A stretch of DNA of 64,000 nt, taken from positions 24,900-88,899 of the forward strand of contig NW_026946358.1 of NCBI RefSeq assembly GCF_035222275.1, written 5' to 3'. Position 1 is the first letter of the stretch; every line of letters starts with the position of its first letter. The stretch is from Podospora bellae-mahoneyi (lineage: Eukaryota > Ascomycota > Sordariomycetes > Sordariales > Podosporaceae). Below the pieces are notes generated by a model. It worked only from the letters and a program-made list of their open reading frames with translations, was not told the origin of the DNA and did not search any database. Of this stretch, positions 21,629 through 33,246 are shown one piece after another. The position numbers and the translations under genes were made by a program.

Positions 21629-21663
21629 GAGGTATCTAAAAGATATCGAAAGCCGTCCATACA
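21629..21663 (+). repeat. 35-bp direct repeat, right copy
   Basis: Identical to 20703-20737. The copy runs directly into a GC-module cluster (ACATACTTCGTCTGC...). Confidence 0.9.
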
Positions 21664-21900
21664 TACTTCGTCTGCTATATATTGTGCTATATATAGCGCA
21701 ATCTCCTCCCCCTCCTCCTCCTCGCACACACCATATCATGCTTGTGCCTGCTTGAGGTGCAAGCTCAATATTTACATCTTCCTATGCTCTGGCATAAGTT
21801 TAAATTAATATATAAGGCTGCGCAAGCTAAAGCTCTTATTATTTAAACTTAGAACTTGATACTTTTATATCAGTATTATTTCTATTTTTTCATAATTTAT

Positions 21901-22053
21901 ATGCCTCAATTAGTCCCATTTTATTTTGTTAATGAAATAACATTTACTTTTATTATACTTGCTATAACTGTGTATATTTTATCTAAGTACATTTTACCTA
22001 GATTTGTTCGTTTATTCTTATCTCGTACTTTTATATCTAAACTTTTAGGATAA
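21901..22053 (+). CDS. atp8: ATP synthase subunit 8
   Basis: 50 aa, starts [17 protein letters not shown], a single membrane helix ([17 protein letters not shown]) and a basic tail ([17 protein letters not shown]), the standard fungal Atp8 plan; part of the Fo stator. An upstream in-frame ATG at 21856 would add 15 residues, but MPQL is the family start. Here atp8 is not next to atp6, which lies 26 kb away. Confidence 0.95.
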   Translation: MPQLVPFYFVNEITFTFIILAITVYILSKYILPRFVRLFLSRTFISKLLG

Positions 22054-22383
22054 ATAAAAAGGCTACTGCTCCTGCAGCTAAGCGTAAGCTAAAGCTAAGG
22101 AGCTCGCACAGGCAGGCTGGCGGCGTAGCCGCAGCAGCAGAGGTACAAATTGAGGATATTGGTCTTTTTTGGCGCTATACGTAGCGCGGCGCCATATACA
22201 GCGCTATATATAGCGCTATATATAGCGCAAGCTCCCCCCCTCCTCCTCCTCTTATTATATAAACATATGAAACCTCATACTCATAACTAACATAGAGAGT
22301 TATCGTTAATGGTAATATTTCATGAGGTTACTTTTTTATTAGCACTTTTTTTTGATTATGTTTTTAATTTTTATATCTTTATT
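22054..22383. repeat. spacer atp8-nad1 with GC modules
   Basis: Contains GCAGGCTGGCGGCGTAGCCGC, repeated GCGCTATATATAGC and GCGCAAGCTCC followed by a CCTCCTCCTC tract (about 22195-22250), then the nad1 leader. Nothing coding apart from a possible N-terminal extension of nad1 from 22309. Confidence 0.6.
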
Positions 22384-25317
22384 ATGTATTATTCTATCAT
22401 TATTTCATTAATTGAGGTTGTATTGGTATTAGTTCCTGCCCTTTTAGGTATAGCTTATGTTACAATTGCGGAAAGAAAAACTATGGCAAGTATGCAAAGA
22501 AGATTAGGTCCTAATTTCGTAGGTCGCACACACAGCGTCTCTAGTTCTTTTAAAAAAAAATATTATCATACTTCTACAACTGATAAATTAATAAATGGTT
22601 TATATTTAAACAGAAAAGCTCCTATTAAGCCTTTTTAAAGACGGCGCAGCCGTAATTAAAACTTGTGAGGATTTATTGTCTCCTTCGGATCTTAAGACTT
22701 TTTTCAGAAGTATTAAAAGTAAAGGGGGTATATATATATTTACTTACAAAGAAAATCCTGAGATTTTTTATATAGGAAGAGCTAAAAATTTTAGAAATAG
22801 ATTTAAAGCTCATCTTAATATAAATTTACAAGATAAATTTCATGTTTTTGCTAATGCTGTAGGTTGAGATAAATTTCATTTTTCAATTATTCAGATTTGT
22901 AGTTTAGATATTCAAAAAGAAAGAGAGAATTATTATTTACAAAAATACTTACCTTTATTAAATACAATATATAAAAGTGAGATGTATACTATACAAAATT
23001 ACGACTCTTTATATGAAATATTAAAACTTAAACAATTAGAATGAAACAAAGATAATAAATATTCAGGTATACCTGTCTATTTATATACTTATAGTGAAGG
23101 ATCACTTAAGGATAACTATATTAAATTCGAGAGTATTAATAAATTATCTCAATATTTAAATATAAGCAGAGAAACTATAAATATTTATTTAAATACTTAT
23201 GTTCCTTATAAAAGCAATATTTTTTTTAACTGATTTAATAGTAGATTTTGAATTAATAGACAAATTAGTAAGTGATACCATTCAAGGATTAGATTTAGAT
23301 CGTACTATAAGTAAAAAAGTCTGAGTTTATTCTATAGATACAAAAAGTAATATTGTTAAAAACATTTATAATTCTATAGGTGAGACAATTAAAATTTTAA
23401 ATGTGTCACATAATTCAGTAAATAATCACTTAGATAAGTGAATACCTGGTGGTATTAAAAACAATTATTTATTTAGTAATGAATTGGATAATTTAAATAT
23501 AGAAAGATTAAAAGAAGTTCATTTATCTAGAAAACATAATAACCTTAATGTTTGAATATATGATGCTAATACTTTAGAATTAATAGGTAATTTTAATAGT
23601 ATAAAAAAAGCAGCAGATTATTTTAACGTAGATTATAGATCTTTAATTAATCATTTAGATACTAAAGAAGCTATAAATAAAGGAGGTAAATTTATATATT
23701 TATTTAAAAATGAGTTAGATACAGAAGATTTAAATCTTTTATCTAATAAATTTAATAAAGTTTCTAATATGACAACTAGTATTTGAGTATATAAATATGT
23801 AGATGATAAATTAACTTTAATCAATGACAATAAACCTAGCTATATTTCTAAATTATCTTTATCTAAAGATTTAAAAATAAGTGTTAAAACAATAAACAAA
23901 TATTTAGATTCAAATGAATCATATAAAGGGTATTATTTTTATAGTATATGTAAATAATAGTAAAAATAAAGCGTAGGAAACTTTATTTGGCCTTTAAACC
24001 ATCAAATTGACGGGGAAGCCTTAAAGCTATTTAGACTAAGCAAATTAAGTAATTAAGTTGTGGCTCGAAAGAGGTATAGTAACACATAAATAGATGCACG
24101 AAAGGAAATAGGTAATCCGCAGCCAAGCGCCATATATTTATTGTATAAGTAATGGTGTGCAGTTCATCGACTAGACGGTAGTTGGTATTGTTCACATAAT
24201 ACTTAAGATATAGTCAGACCCTATCCGAAAGGATACAGGAATATTTATATAATATTCTGTTAAATGGATAATATTTTTATTATTCAGGGAGAAGGCCCCT
24301 GCCTAAATCTACAGTATGATTTTTTTTTTATACATGATTAAAAGGGGAGATTCGTATTATGGACTTCTTCAAGCCTTTGCCGATGCTTTAAAACTATTAT
24401 TAAAAGAATATGTAGCACCAACACAAGCTAACATAATCTTATTCTTTTTAGGTCCTGTTATTACATTAATTTTTTCTCTTTTAGGTTATGCAGTAATACC
24501 TTATGGACCTGGTCTAGCTATTAATGATTTTAGCTTAGGTATTTATTATATCTTAGCTGTATCTTCATTAGCCACGTACGGTATACTATTGGCTGGATGA
24601 AGTGCTAATAGTAAATATGCTTTTTTAGGATCCTTAAGAAGTACAGCTCAATTGATTAGTTATGAATTAGTTTTAAGTTCTGCTATACTTTTAGTAATTA
24701 TGCTAACTGGAAGTTTAAATCTTAGTGTTAATATAGAATCTCAAAGAGCTATTTGGAATATATTTCCATTATTGCCTGTATTTATTATATTTTTTATAGG
24801 TTCTGTTGCTGAAACAAATCGGGCTCCCTTTGATTTAGCTGAGGCTGAATCAGAACTTGTTAGTGGATTTATGACAGAACATGCTGCAGTAGTTTTTGTA
24901 TTCTTTTTCTTAGCTGAATACGGAAGTATTGTTTTAATGTGTATACTTACAAGTATTTTATTTTTAGGGGGTTATTTGTCAATAAATAGTTTAGATGTCT
25001 TTAATTTTTTTTATTCTATCCTTTTTAATATAGGATTTATTGATTTTAATTTTTTTAATATATTTTATTATTTCTATAAAGAAATTTTTGTTAATAATTC
25101 TATTATAGAAGGATTAATATATGGATTAACTATAGGATTAAAAAGTTCTATTTTAATATTTTTTTTTATATGAGTAAGAGCTTCTTTTCCTAGAATACGT
25201 TTCGATCAATTAATGGCTTTTTGTTGAACGGTTTTATTACCTTTATTATTTGCTTTAATTGTTTTACTTCCTTGTATATTATATAGTTATAATATTTTAC
25301 CTGTTAATGTTTTATAG
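22384..25317 (+). CDS. nad1: NADH dehydrogenase subunit 1 (2 exons)
   Basis: Quinone-site membrane subunit of complex I. Exon 1 22384-22524 ([39 protein letters not shown]), exon 2 24355-25317 ([38 protein letters not shown], then [14 protein letters not shown]). 367 aa. The ATG at 22384 matches family starts; an in-frame ATG at 22309 would add 25 residues. Junction: U at 22524 and G at 24354. Stop TAG. Confidence 0.95.
22525..23957 (+). pseudogene. GIY-YIG homing endonuclease with several DNA-binding repeats, frameshifted
   Basis: Continues from nad1 exon 1. GIY module [20 protein letters not shown] near 22720-22785. C-terminal part holds at least three repeats of a short helix-turn-helix pattern (for example [19 protein letters not shown] and [19 protein letters not shown]), each following a W(I/V)Y strand. 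Two frame changes: near 22636 in a T5 run (the exon frame hits TAA) and near 23228 in a T8 run. The middle frame alone is open for about 180 aa with TGA as Trp. Stop TAA 23955-23957. Confidence 0.75.
22525..24354 (+). mobile_element. group I intron nad1-i1
   Basis: ORF first, then core at about 23970-24300: AAATTGACGGGGAAGCC, GGCTCGAAAGAGGTATAGT, TAATCCGCAGCCAAGCGCC, GTGCAGTTCATCGACTAGA, ACTTAAGATATAGTCAGACC. The 3' end (GTTAAATGGATA...CAGGGAGAAGG) is shared with rnl-i1. Confidence 0.85.
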
Positions 25318-26216
25318 TTAACCTCTATTACCCTTAAATAAAATACTTTTAATATTTTGATTTCATATTTGAATATGAAATGGGATTTTAATCGATTTAG
25401 CTCCAGTTATCCAGGGTAGAGGGTAGGTAGGGTACTATGATTAGTACGTAGTACGTAGTGCGTAGTACGTAGTGCGTGCGTAGTACGTATGCATAGTCAT
25501 AATTTAACATTAATATACGGGCTGACTGGCTGGCTGGCTGGCCTACATACATAGGCGCGGCACAAGCTCCTCCTCACACAAATGTAATAATACTAATAAT
25601 TAATCTTATAGGTTAAAATATATTTGTTATATTAAAATATGTTAGCAATGTAACGTAACGTTATTATATAATAAGTATGTTAAAATATATTAGTGATGTT
25701 GTTGTAATATTAAATTGTAATTCATAATTTAAATTTAGTTTAGTTTAGTAGGCTGGCTGGCCTACATACATAGACACGGCGAAAGCTCCTCCTCGCTATA
25801 TATAAAGCAGACGAAGTAGAGAGCTTGCAGACGAAGTATAAATATCCGCGCGACGTAGTATGCATACTTCATACTTCGTCTAGTCTTTTTAATGAGGCGG
25901 GTGATTATAGTCAGTTCACTGTAGCAGGAAACATTTAGAACTCTACTTCATATCCCGGAGGGATTAGAAGCCTGCCTATTTATAAGATTCCTTGACTTAA
26001 CTGGTTAAAGTGTATTTTTGATAAGAATAATATCAGCGTTCGAGCCGCTGAGGAATCAAAGAAGGTTAATTATTTAAAGCTTGCGGATATTTATACTTCG
26101 TCTGCAAGCTCTCTACATACTTCGTATGCTTATATAAAGCATACGAAGTATGTATGGCGGTATAGTATTAATATAATTAATATTATGGTTGTACGTTATT
26201 TACATTTCAGGGTTAA
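25318..26216. repeat. 0.9-kb gene-free spacer with repeats
   Basis: Holds a TACGTAGTACGTAGTGCG microsatellite (about 25440-25490), two copies of CTGGCTGGCCTACATACATAG followed by a GC module (about 25520 and 25745), an inverted copy of the GGCAGGCTTCTAA element (about 25953-25980), and ACATACTTCGTATGC modules near 26110-26155. Around 25910-26080 the sequence looks structured (AGCAGGAAAC..., GAGCCGCTGAGGAATC) and might be an intron relic, but I could not assign it. Confidence 0.55.
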
Positions 26217-26302
26217 AGAGAATTGACCGAGTGGTTTAAGGTGGCTAGCTTGAGATTAGTTATGGTTAATCTCCATCATGGGTTCGAATCCCATATTCTC
26301 TG
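26217..26302 (+). tRNA. trnS: tRNA-Ser(TGA)
   Basis: Acceptor AGAGAAT/ATTCTCT, long variable arm, anticodon stem GCTAG/TTAGT with loop CTTGAGA (TGA), T arm ATGGG-TTCGAAT-CCCAT. Reads UCN. Confidence 0.9.
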
Positions 26303-26596
26303 CATGCGCAAGCTCTACCTATATTAAAATTATAAACTGAAGGGCGAGGAGCCGAAGCCCATCTCTTTATTTATTTATTTGGAGCTTGCGCCTCCATATG
26401 AAATGAAGTACACTCCTTAGAAAGTATGCAGGCGTACCTTCACTCTTGAGGAGTATGCCTGCATACAGAAGTAGGCGGGCCGAAGTATGTAGCACGGTTT
26501 GATTAGTTTATAGTTTTTACCTTCATTATATAGTACTAGGGTACAAACTCTCTTTGACTAAGGTGCAGGGCGCAAGCTCTAAATTTTATATTTTTA

Positions 26597-26670
26597 CGGG
26601 TTAGAGTCAGATTGGTTACGACATCTCATTTGGGATGGGATTATTCTGTGTTCGAGTCACAGTAACCCGA
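26597..26670 (+). tRNA. trnP: tRNA-Pro(TGG)
   Basis: Acceptor CGGGTTA/TAACCCG, anticodon stem TCTCA/TGGGA with loop TTTGGGA (TGG), T arm CTGTG-TTCGAGT-CACAG. Confidence 0.9.
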
Positions 26671-27481
26671 TATATTTACTCCTTATGTAACACATGTTTG
26701 TATTTGGCAGGAAAAAAAATTTTTAAGTTAAGTTAGAGCTTGCGCCTTTAGGCGTGGCGTGACACAAACTCCTCCCCCTCGTTATAGCTATACTAAGGGT
26801 ATAAATACAGTATTAATTTATTGTAGAAATTAAAAAAATATAAATGAATTGTATATATCTTTTATATTATATCTAAGATATACAAGTATATAAAGAGACT
26901 ATTATGGAAATACGTGCTATGTATTAAAGAGAGAAATTTAACTTATGTACATGAATAAAACATATGAACTCTTAGAGAAATTATTTAATAAACGAAGTGA
27001 ATTGAAATATCTTATTAACTTCAGGAAAAAAAATCAAACGAGATTCTATGATTAGTGTGAACTAAAATAGAGTAGCCTATATAAATAAGTAAAATGGCCT
27101 AAAAGCTGTTTGAATTTATGGGGAACCTTCCTCAAAGGCTAAATATAATACATGAGCGACAGTGAAAAGTACCGTGAGGGAAAATTTTTTTGAAATAGTA
27201 GTTTTATAAGCAGCTCAAGCTGATAATAAAAAGCAAGAGCGTACCTTTTGCATAATGGGTCACCAAGTTAACATTAGATGCGAGCTAATTATCTTGATTT
27301 GATAGATGACATGCATAGTTAAACCGATCATTAAAATAATGAATAGTGTCTAAAGTTAGACCCGAAGCCTAGTGATCTTACTATAGTCAGGGCTATAAAG
27401 GTCCGAACGGGTTATCGTTGCAAAGATATCCGAAGAACTATGGTAAGCGAGTGAAAGACAACACTGACTAGGATAGCTGGT

Positions 27482-29032
27482 AAAAAAATAGCCTAAGCAG
27501 CTATTTAGGCCAGTTTGTAGAAGTGAACCTTCTGCTATAAACCTTCAAATTGCGGGAAAGCCCTAAAGCAATTTCAACCAAACAGACGTGGTAACATAGT
27601 TTGTGGCACAGGTAATGACTCGTGGTACGGTAAAATCGAAATTGATACGCGTAAGTGAAATGGGTAATCCGCAGCCAAGCACCAAATATTAGGCAGGCTT
27701 CTAATCCCTCCGGATTATGAAATAGAGCTCGATATATGGTGTGCTGTTCATCGACTAGATGTAGGTTGGCGCAAGCTTAAGATATAGTCAAGCCTCATCC
27801 GAAAGGATGCAGGGCATTAAAGTAGTTTTTTATTAACATTTACTGCATATGAAATATGCCAACAATACCCGCCTTAATGTAGTATATTCAAACTTCATTA
27901 TTTTCTGTACAAGCAGCTGTAACCAGCTACTTGCAGATATAATAGCCGACAAGTTATTATGAATAGATACCCGTAGCAGCTACAAGCAAGGTACACTGTA
28001 GAAAGGTACTCGGGCCATTGGAAGGCTAGCACCCTACCCCAGTGATAGAATTGAAAGAATAACCTCTGAAGTAATTGAATATATTCATTAATATATAAAA
28101 TAAAAAAAAAAAAAAATAAGCTACTAAAATATACTTCTTTCTACATACAAATATTAAACAGCTATGCTGTTATTTTTCATCAAGTCGGATGTTAACCTTT
28201 CTATGGTAAAACCAGTAATAACTTACTATAATAGCGAGCTTGAGAAAGATCGTATATTAAAAAAAATAAAAATAAATCGGTAGTGTATCGTTGAACTAAC
28301 AATGTAAATCAAAAACATATATTGGTAGTTCCTCTAATTTTTCTGTAAGATTATACAAATATTATAGTGTTAAACATATAATGAAGTATAATACAGCTAT
28401 ACATAATGCTCTTTTAAAATATGGACACTCAAACTTTACTTTAGATATTCTTGAGTACTGTGAAGGTGTAGATCCCATAACAAGAGAACAATATTATTTA
28501 GACTTATTAAAACCTGAATATAATATATTAGAACAAGCAGGTTCATCATTAGGATTTAAGCATAGTAAAGAAACTTTAGAATTTTTTAAAAATGAGCGTA
28601 AAGTGAGTGAAGAAACACGAAAGAATCTATCATTAGCTGCAACAGGTAGAATCTTAACTGAAGAAGATAAAAATAAAATATCTAGCTCACGTAAAGGTAT
28701 AAAACTTTCAGATGAGACACGTGCTAAAATATCGGCAGCGGCTATATCACTTAACGGTGTAGCAGTTATAGTTAAAAATCTTATTACTTCAGAAGTAATA
28801 GAATATACAAGTTTAACTGAAGCAGCTAAAGCTATAGGTGTAAGTAGAACTGCTGTAAAAAAAGCCATTATCTCTGAAAAACCAATAAAAAAAATATATA
28901 GTTGTAAGCAAGCAGGCCACAAAAAATAAAATATAAAAAAGTACTTTACTGCCCGTTAAATGGATAGTTTATAACTATTTAGGGAGAAGGACCTCGGCTT
29001 TATCCTTAATTAGGATTAAAGAGGTAGATCTG
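27482..29032 (+). mobile_element. group I intron rnl-i1
   Basis: Inserted after GATAGCTGGT in domain II; the downstream exon begins TTTCTGCGAAACC. Core at 27545-27800: CAAATTGCGGGAAAGCCC, AATGACTCGTGGTACGGTA, GGTAATCCGCAGCCAAGC, CATCGACTAGATGTAGG, TTAAGATATAGTCAAGCC. Two repeat elements are embedded in loops: a GGCAGGCTTCTAA element (27691-27722) and GGCGCAAGCT immediately before the AAGATATAGTC strand. About 400 bases of further, unassigned structured sequence follow before the ORF. Confidence 0.85.
28278..28929 (+). pseudogene. GIY-YIG homing endonuclease, damaged N terminus
   Basis: The GIY motif is degenerate (SVVYRWTNN) and lies in a different frame from the YIG half (TYIGSSSNFS), because the A5 run at 28311-28315 is one base short. 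From 28381 on the frame is open for 182 aa: [45 protein letters not shown]3-type repeats (LTEEDKNKISSSRKG, LSDETRAKISAAA) and a NUMOD1-like tail (LTEAAKAIGVSRTAVKKAI). Stop TAA 28927-28929. Confidence 0.75.
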
Positions 29033-31864
29033 TTTCTGCGAAACCTATAAAAGTAGGCAGTTTAAGTAACATCTTAGTAGGTACAGAACTTTATCTCAGA
29101 CAAGATGTATATTCTCATATGGATAAGTAAGGCGCGGCGCGGCGAAAGCTCTTCCTCGCTATTTATCTATTTATATGAAATACATTTTATTTGTATACAT
29201 CGGGGGATCGTGAAGATTTTATCGGTGAGTATGTAGACTCGGAATGACAAAGATGGTTCTTGAATTATCGGACATAGAATGCTAAGGTTGTATGTCAAAA
29301 GGGAAACAGCCCAGAACAAAGAAATAGTTAAGGTTCCAAAATTATTATTAAGTGAAATTAAGAGGGTTTTTATATAAGTCGACAAGAAGATAGGCCTGGA
29401 AGCAGCCATATTTTAAAGACCTCGTAACAGAGCACTTGTTAAATCTTAAAAGCATCGAAAATTTATCGGATCTAAATAATATACCGAAACTTTGTCCACA
29501 AATGACCATAATAAATTAAATTATGGTCATTTTTGTGGGGTAGCAGAACGTTGAGTTAATATTTGACTTTTCTTTTTTAAAGAAAAATATAGGACAACTC
29601 AAGTGATAATGGTGACATGAGTAACAAAAAAGAAGGGCTATGTAAATTATAATATAATATAATATTATATTATATGTTAAGCTCTCTCGCCTAAAGCTTA
29701 TGGAAAGAGTTTTAAAAAAGTAACGGCCTCTAAGTTGATAATACTTATATTATTGCGATGAGAAAATCTAATTACTTTAGACAACATTTAACCTTCAAGG
29801 CACGGGCAAGCACCTCGAAAAATTTATTTTTTTTGAGGAGCTTGCAACCGCGCCTTGTAGGGAGTGAAAAATGTGCTGGAAAAAAAAAGTAACCGATCTG
29901 ATTTTCTTTATAAAACTAAGTGGGTGACACTACTCATGCATGCAAACTACTGCGTAGTCAAGCCAGCATGTAATACGTAGTACCACTCGCTTAATTAAGG
30001 AAATAGGAGAAGGAAATACCGTACCTAGAAACTGAAACAAGTAAGCTAGTAGAGAATACGAAGGCGTAATGAGGTAACAATCATAAAGGAACTCGGCAAA
30101 CTAACTACCGTAACTTAGGGATAAGGAGGGCTCATTAGTCTCGATTAATACGAGTAAAAAGGAAGAAGCATGAAATATTGTTGTACGACTGTTTAATTAA
30201 AACAAAGCACTTTGCATAAAGATGAAAATCTAGGTATTGAGTGTGATCTCTGCCCGATGCCGGCTGGTTAACGAATTAACTATATTGATAAAAGTATGGT
30301 CTTAGAGGAACCCCCGGTTAATGGCGGCCTTAGCGTGAGGGTCCTAAGGTAGCGAAACGCCTTGGCCGTTAAATGCGGTCTTGCATGAATGATGTAACGA
30401 TACAACAGCTGTCTCTATGATTGACTCAGTGAAATTGGAATAGCAGTGCAGATACTGCTTACCTCTAGTTAGACGAGAAGACCCTATGCAGCTTTACTGT
30501 TACTAATTATTGAATATGATCCCGGCTATTCTGAGTGTATAAGGTAATTGATAAAATATAATTGAAACACCTTTATTATTCCATCATATTATAATTTATT
30601 TATTTTAAATTTATCTTAGATTTTTATACTATACTAAACGTGCTAGTATGGAAATCAGTGTAGCTATATGCGGAACTAAATAAGAAAGTCAACCGAAATA
30701 AATAAATCAAACTACAAGGACGGCGCTATATATAGCTCGTCGTCAAAATACGTATCAGTATGGTGTGATAAGGCAATTTTGTGGCGCAGCTACATAGCTG
30801 CACCGCTAGTTAGTTGACACCTCACTATGAAGTTACTAATTTAGGAACTTCGTAGTTTACTCATACCAATACAATACGTATTTATAAGGTAGAACAATTG
30901 TTAGGAGACAGTTTATGCGGGGCACAGACCCCATAAAGAGTAAATGGGTGTGTCTAATAATAAAAAAATTTATGTTTGCAATTTTTTATAGTAATCCTAT
31001 ATTTAATCATGTATGTTCTATTCATAGAATATAATATGAATGAATTCGATTCATTTATAATATAGTCCTTGGGTACAGTATAAAAATTATATATGTATTT
31101 TTGCAATATAATTTCCATGAAATTAGGAGGTAAGATTTTATTTATAGTGAAATTAGACGTAATAAAGTAAATATTATGAGATAGGCGCAAGCTCGAGGCA
31201 CAAGTTCTGGCGCAAGCTCTGGCACCTCGAGTTTGCACCTCTCTAATATTTTACTATAGTTATTATTTAGTGCTGCTACGCTTAAATTATTTTAAGTGTA
31301 AGCTTTTAAATAATAAAAATGTTTGTTACTTATAAAGCTTAATGGCTTAATCTTGCCTTACTGTTTGATTAACAACAAATCTTACAGTCGCGTAAGCGGG
31401 GCATAGGATCACAAGATACAAAAAGGAGAGATCTTGGATTATTGGAAAAGCTACGCTAGGGATGTTTGTCCTTCAATATTTATATTTATGTATACGAAGT
31501 CCGCATACAGACGTATAGACATACATACTACGTTAGGGATATTTGTACAGAAGTATGTCTGCATAAATATCATACGAAGTATGAAATCGGCTTACGTACG
31601 CAATAAATAATTGATAATATATTGGGTTAATTTCAAAAATTACTTTTAAGGCTGGGGTGATATATAGCTGTATACAGCTCGCTCTAGAAAAAAAGTAAAT
31701 TTGAAGCGAAATTTATCTCAGCATTATAAAGCAGCTAGCTGCTTTACATAAAGATAAAATCGTTCAACGACTATAAGGTGAGTAATGCTAACAATAATCC
31801 TTTATTAATACCCAACTTTCTTTTTTTTTTAATATGTAAAAAAATATAATAAATTATACATAGC

Positions 31865-33246
31865 ATGAATAATAAAACTCCAAAGTTTTTATCTATTTTT
31901 TTGGCGCAAGCTCTTAATAAAGATAATAAAAAAATACCTTTTAAAAGTAAATCTGAAGTAGGAAAAAGATACTTTCCCCCTGTATCTAGGGAATGAAAAA
32001 ATAGTATTTATGTATTTAATAAAAATAATATAAAAAATATGCCTATTTATGATTTAAATATTAATTTATTAATTAAAAGTTTTTTTTTAATTTGTATTTT
32101 AATCCTAAATTTTTATATAATAAATATAGATCATATAAAACTAGAAGTATTTCATTAAATAAAATATTTGCTAGTAAGGCAGAAGTAAAACATACTAATA
32201 ATAAAGCAGTTATAACTGTATATGTCTATAACAGAGAAAAAATATCTTTATTAAAAAAAATAAAAAAATTAAACAAAAATCTTTTTAATTTAATAGCTAA
32301 ATTTGCAGTTATTTTAAATAAGAAGGAAGGTGGCTGCATACGAAGTCTGGCTGCTTCTAATCCGGAGGATATGCAAACAAGCTATAGTTCTGATTTTAAG
32401 AATTTAGCTAAAGCTGATAACCAACCAGTAGCCCTACGAAGTCTGCAAGAAATTTTTAAATATGAAAAAACTCTAACTAAATCTTTTTTAATTAAAAACT
32501 TAAGACTTCTTAGAAAATATAAATTAAGACTAAATCTTAATAAATATAAATTTGAAGAAAAACTTTTATATAAATTGAAAAATTTTATAGTAAAATATTA
32601 TAATAAGAAAGTTGAATTTAATATTGTAAATATTAGATCGGTGGTATTTCATAGTGATTTTTTCACTAATATTTTACTATCTAAATTAAAAAATAGAAGA
32701 GCTAATATATTAAGAACGATGGATACTATTTTAAATAAGGTAGTTTTACCTAAAGTAAATAGAATAATAGAAAAAAGTTTTCATATAAAAGGTATAGATT
32801 TTAAATTATTAGAAAATAAATATCTAAATACTAAAATAAGTTATATACTTAGAGGGGGCAAGCTCGATAAGAATTTATCTAAATTCTTAAATAAGTTATT
32901 TTATAACGTTATGAGTGCCGCTGCCACAGCAGCAGCTTCACACCAGTGCCTTAATAAAGATTATTTAAAAATATATGAAATAATTTTTAATTCTATAAAT
33001 TATAAAAATATGGGCGGTGTAAGATTAGAAGCTAAAGGTAGATTAACTAAACGATATAGAGCAGATAGATCTCAATTTAAAGTAAGGTGGAAAGGAGGTT
33101 TGAAAAACATTGATTCTTCATATAAAGGATTATCATCTATAAATATGAGAGGTTTTGTTAAACCTAATATTGATTATTCAATACTAGCATATAAACGTCG
33201 GATTGGTGCTTTTGCAGTAAAAGGTTGAGTGTCAGGTAAATCTTAG
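31865..33246 (+). CDS. rps3: ribosomal protein S3 (intron-encoded), with one frameshift
   Basis: Small-subunit ribosomal protein, about 460 aa. N terminus MNNKTPKFLSIFLAQALNK; C-terminal block GGVRLEAKGRLTKRYRADRS, QFKVRWKGGLKN, SINMRGFVKPNIDYSILAYK, RRIGAFAVKGW is the conserved Rps3 signature. The first 74 codons are in one frame, the rest (from about 32092) in another; the T9 run at 32080-32088 is one T short of what the alignment of frames requires. GC modules contribute AQAL near residue 14 and two TACGAAGTCTG inserts (about 32338 and 32433) in the variable middle. Stop TAG 33244-33246. Because rps3 is essential, the shift is either a sequencing error, RNA-level correction or ribosomal slippage. 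Confidence 0.85.

Larger units (their letters stand above)
20631..21900. other. 1.27-kb non-coding region, possibly structured RNA, with flanking direct repeats
   Basis: No protein family is visible in six frames; the only open stretch (21212-21421) has no recognisable content. The base composition is more balanced than in other spacers, and short hairpins occur: GGTATC/GATATC near 20706, a long one at about 20892-20932 (TAAGCTTGA...TCAAGCTTA around AAGAGT/ACTCTT), and others near 21600. Identical 35-base repeats at 20703 and 21629 bracket most of it. No intron or RNase P motif was recognised. The right end (21660-21900) is a GC-module cluster and the atp8 leader. Confidence 0.5.

Noticed and set aside
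28494-28922. 142-aa minus-strand ORF
   Set aside because: It is the shadow of the GIY-YIG frame on the + strand.
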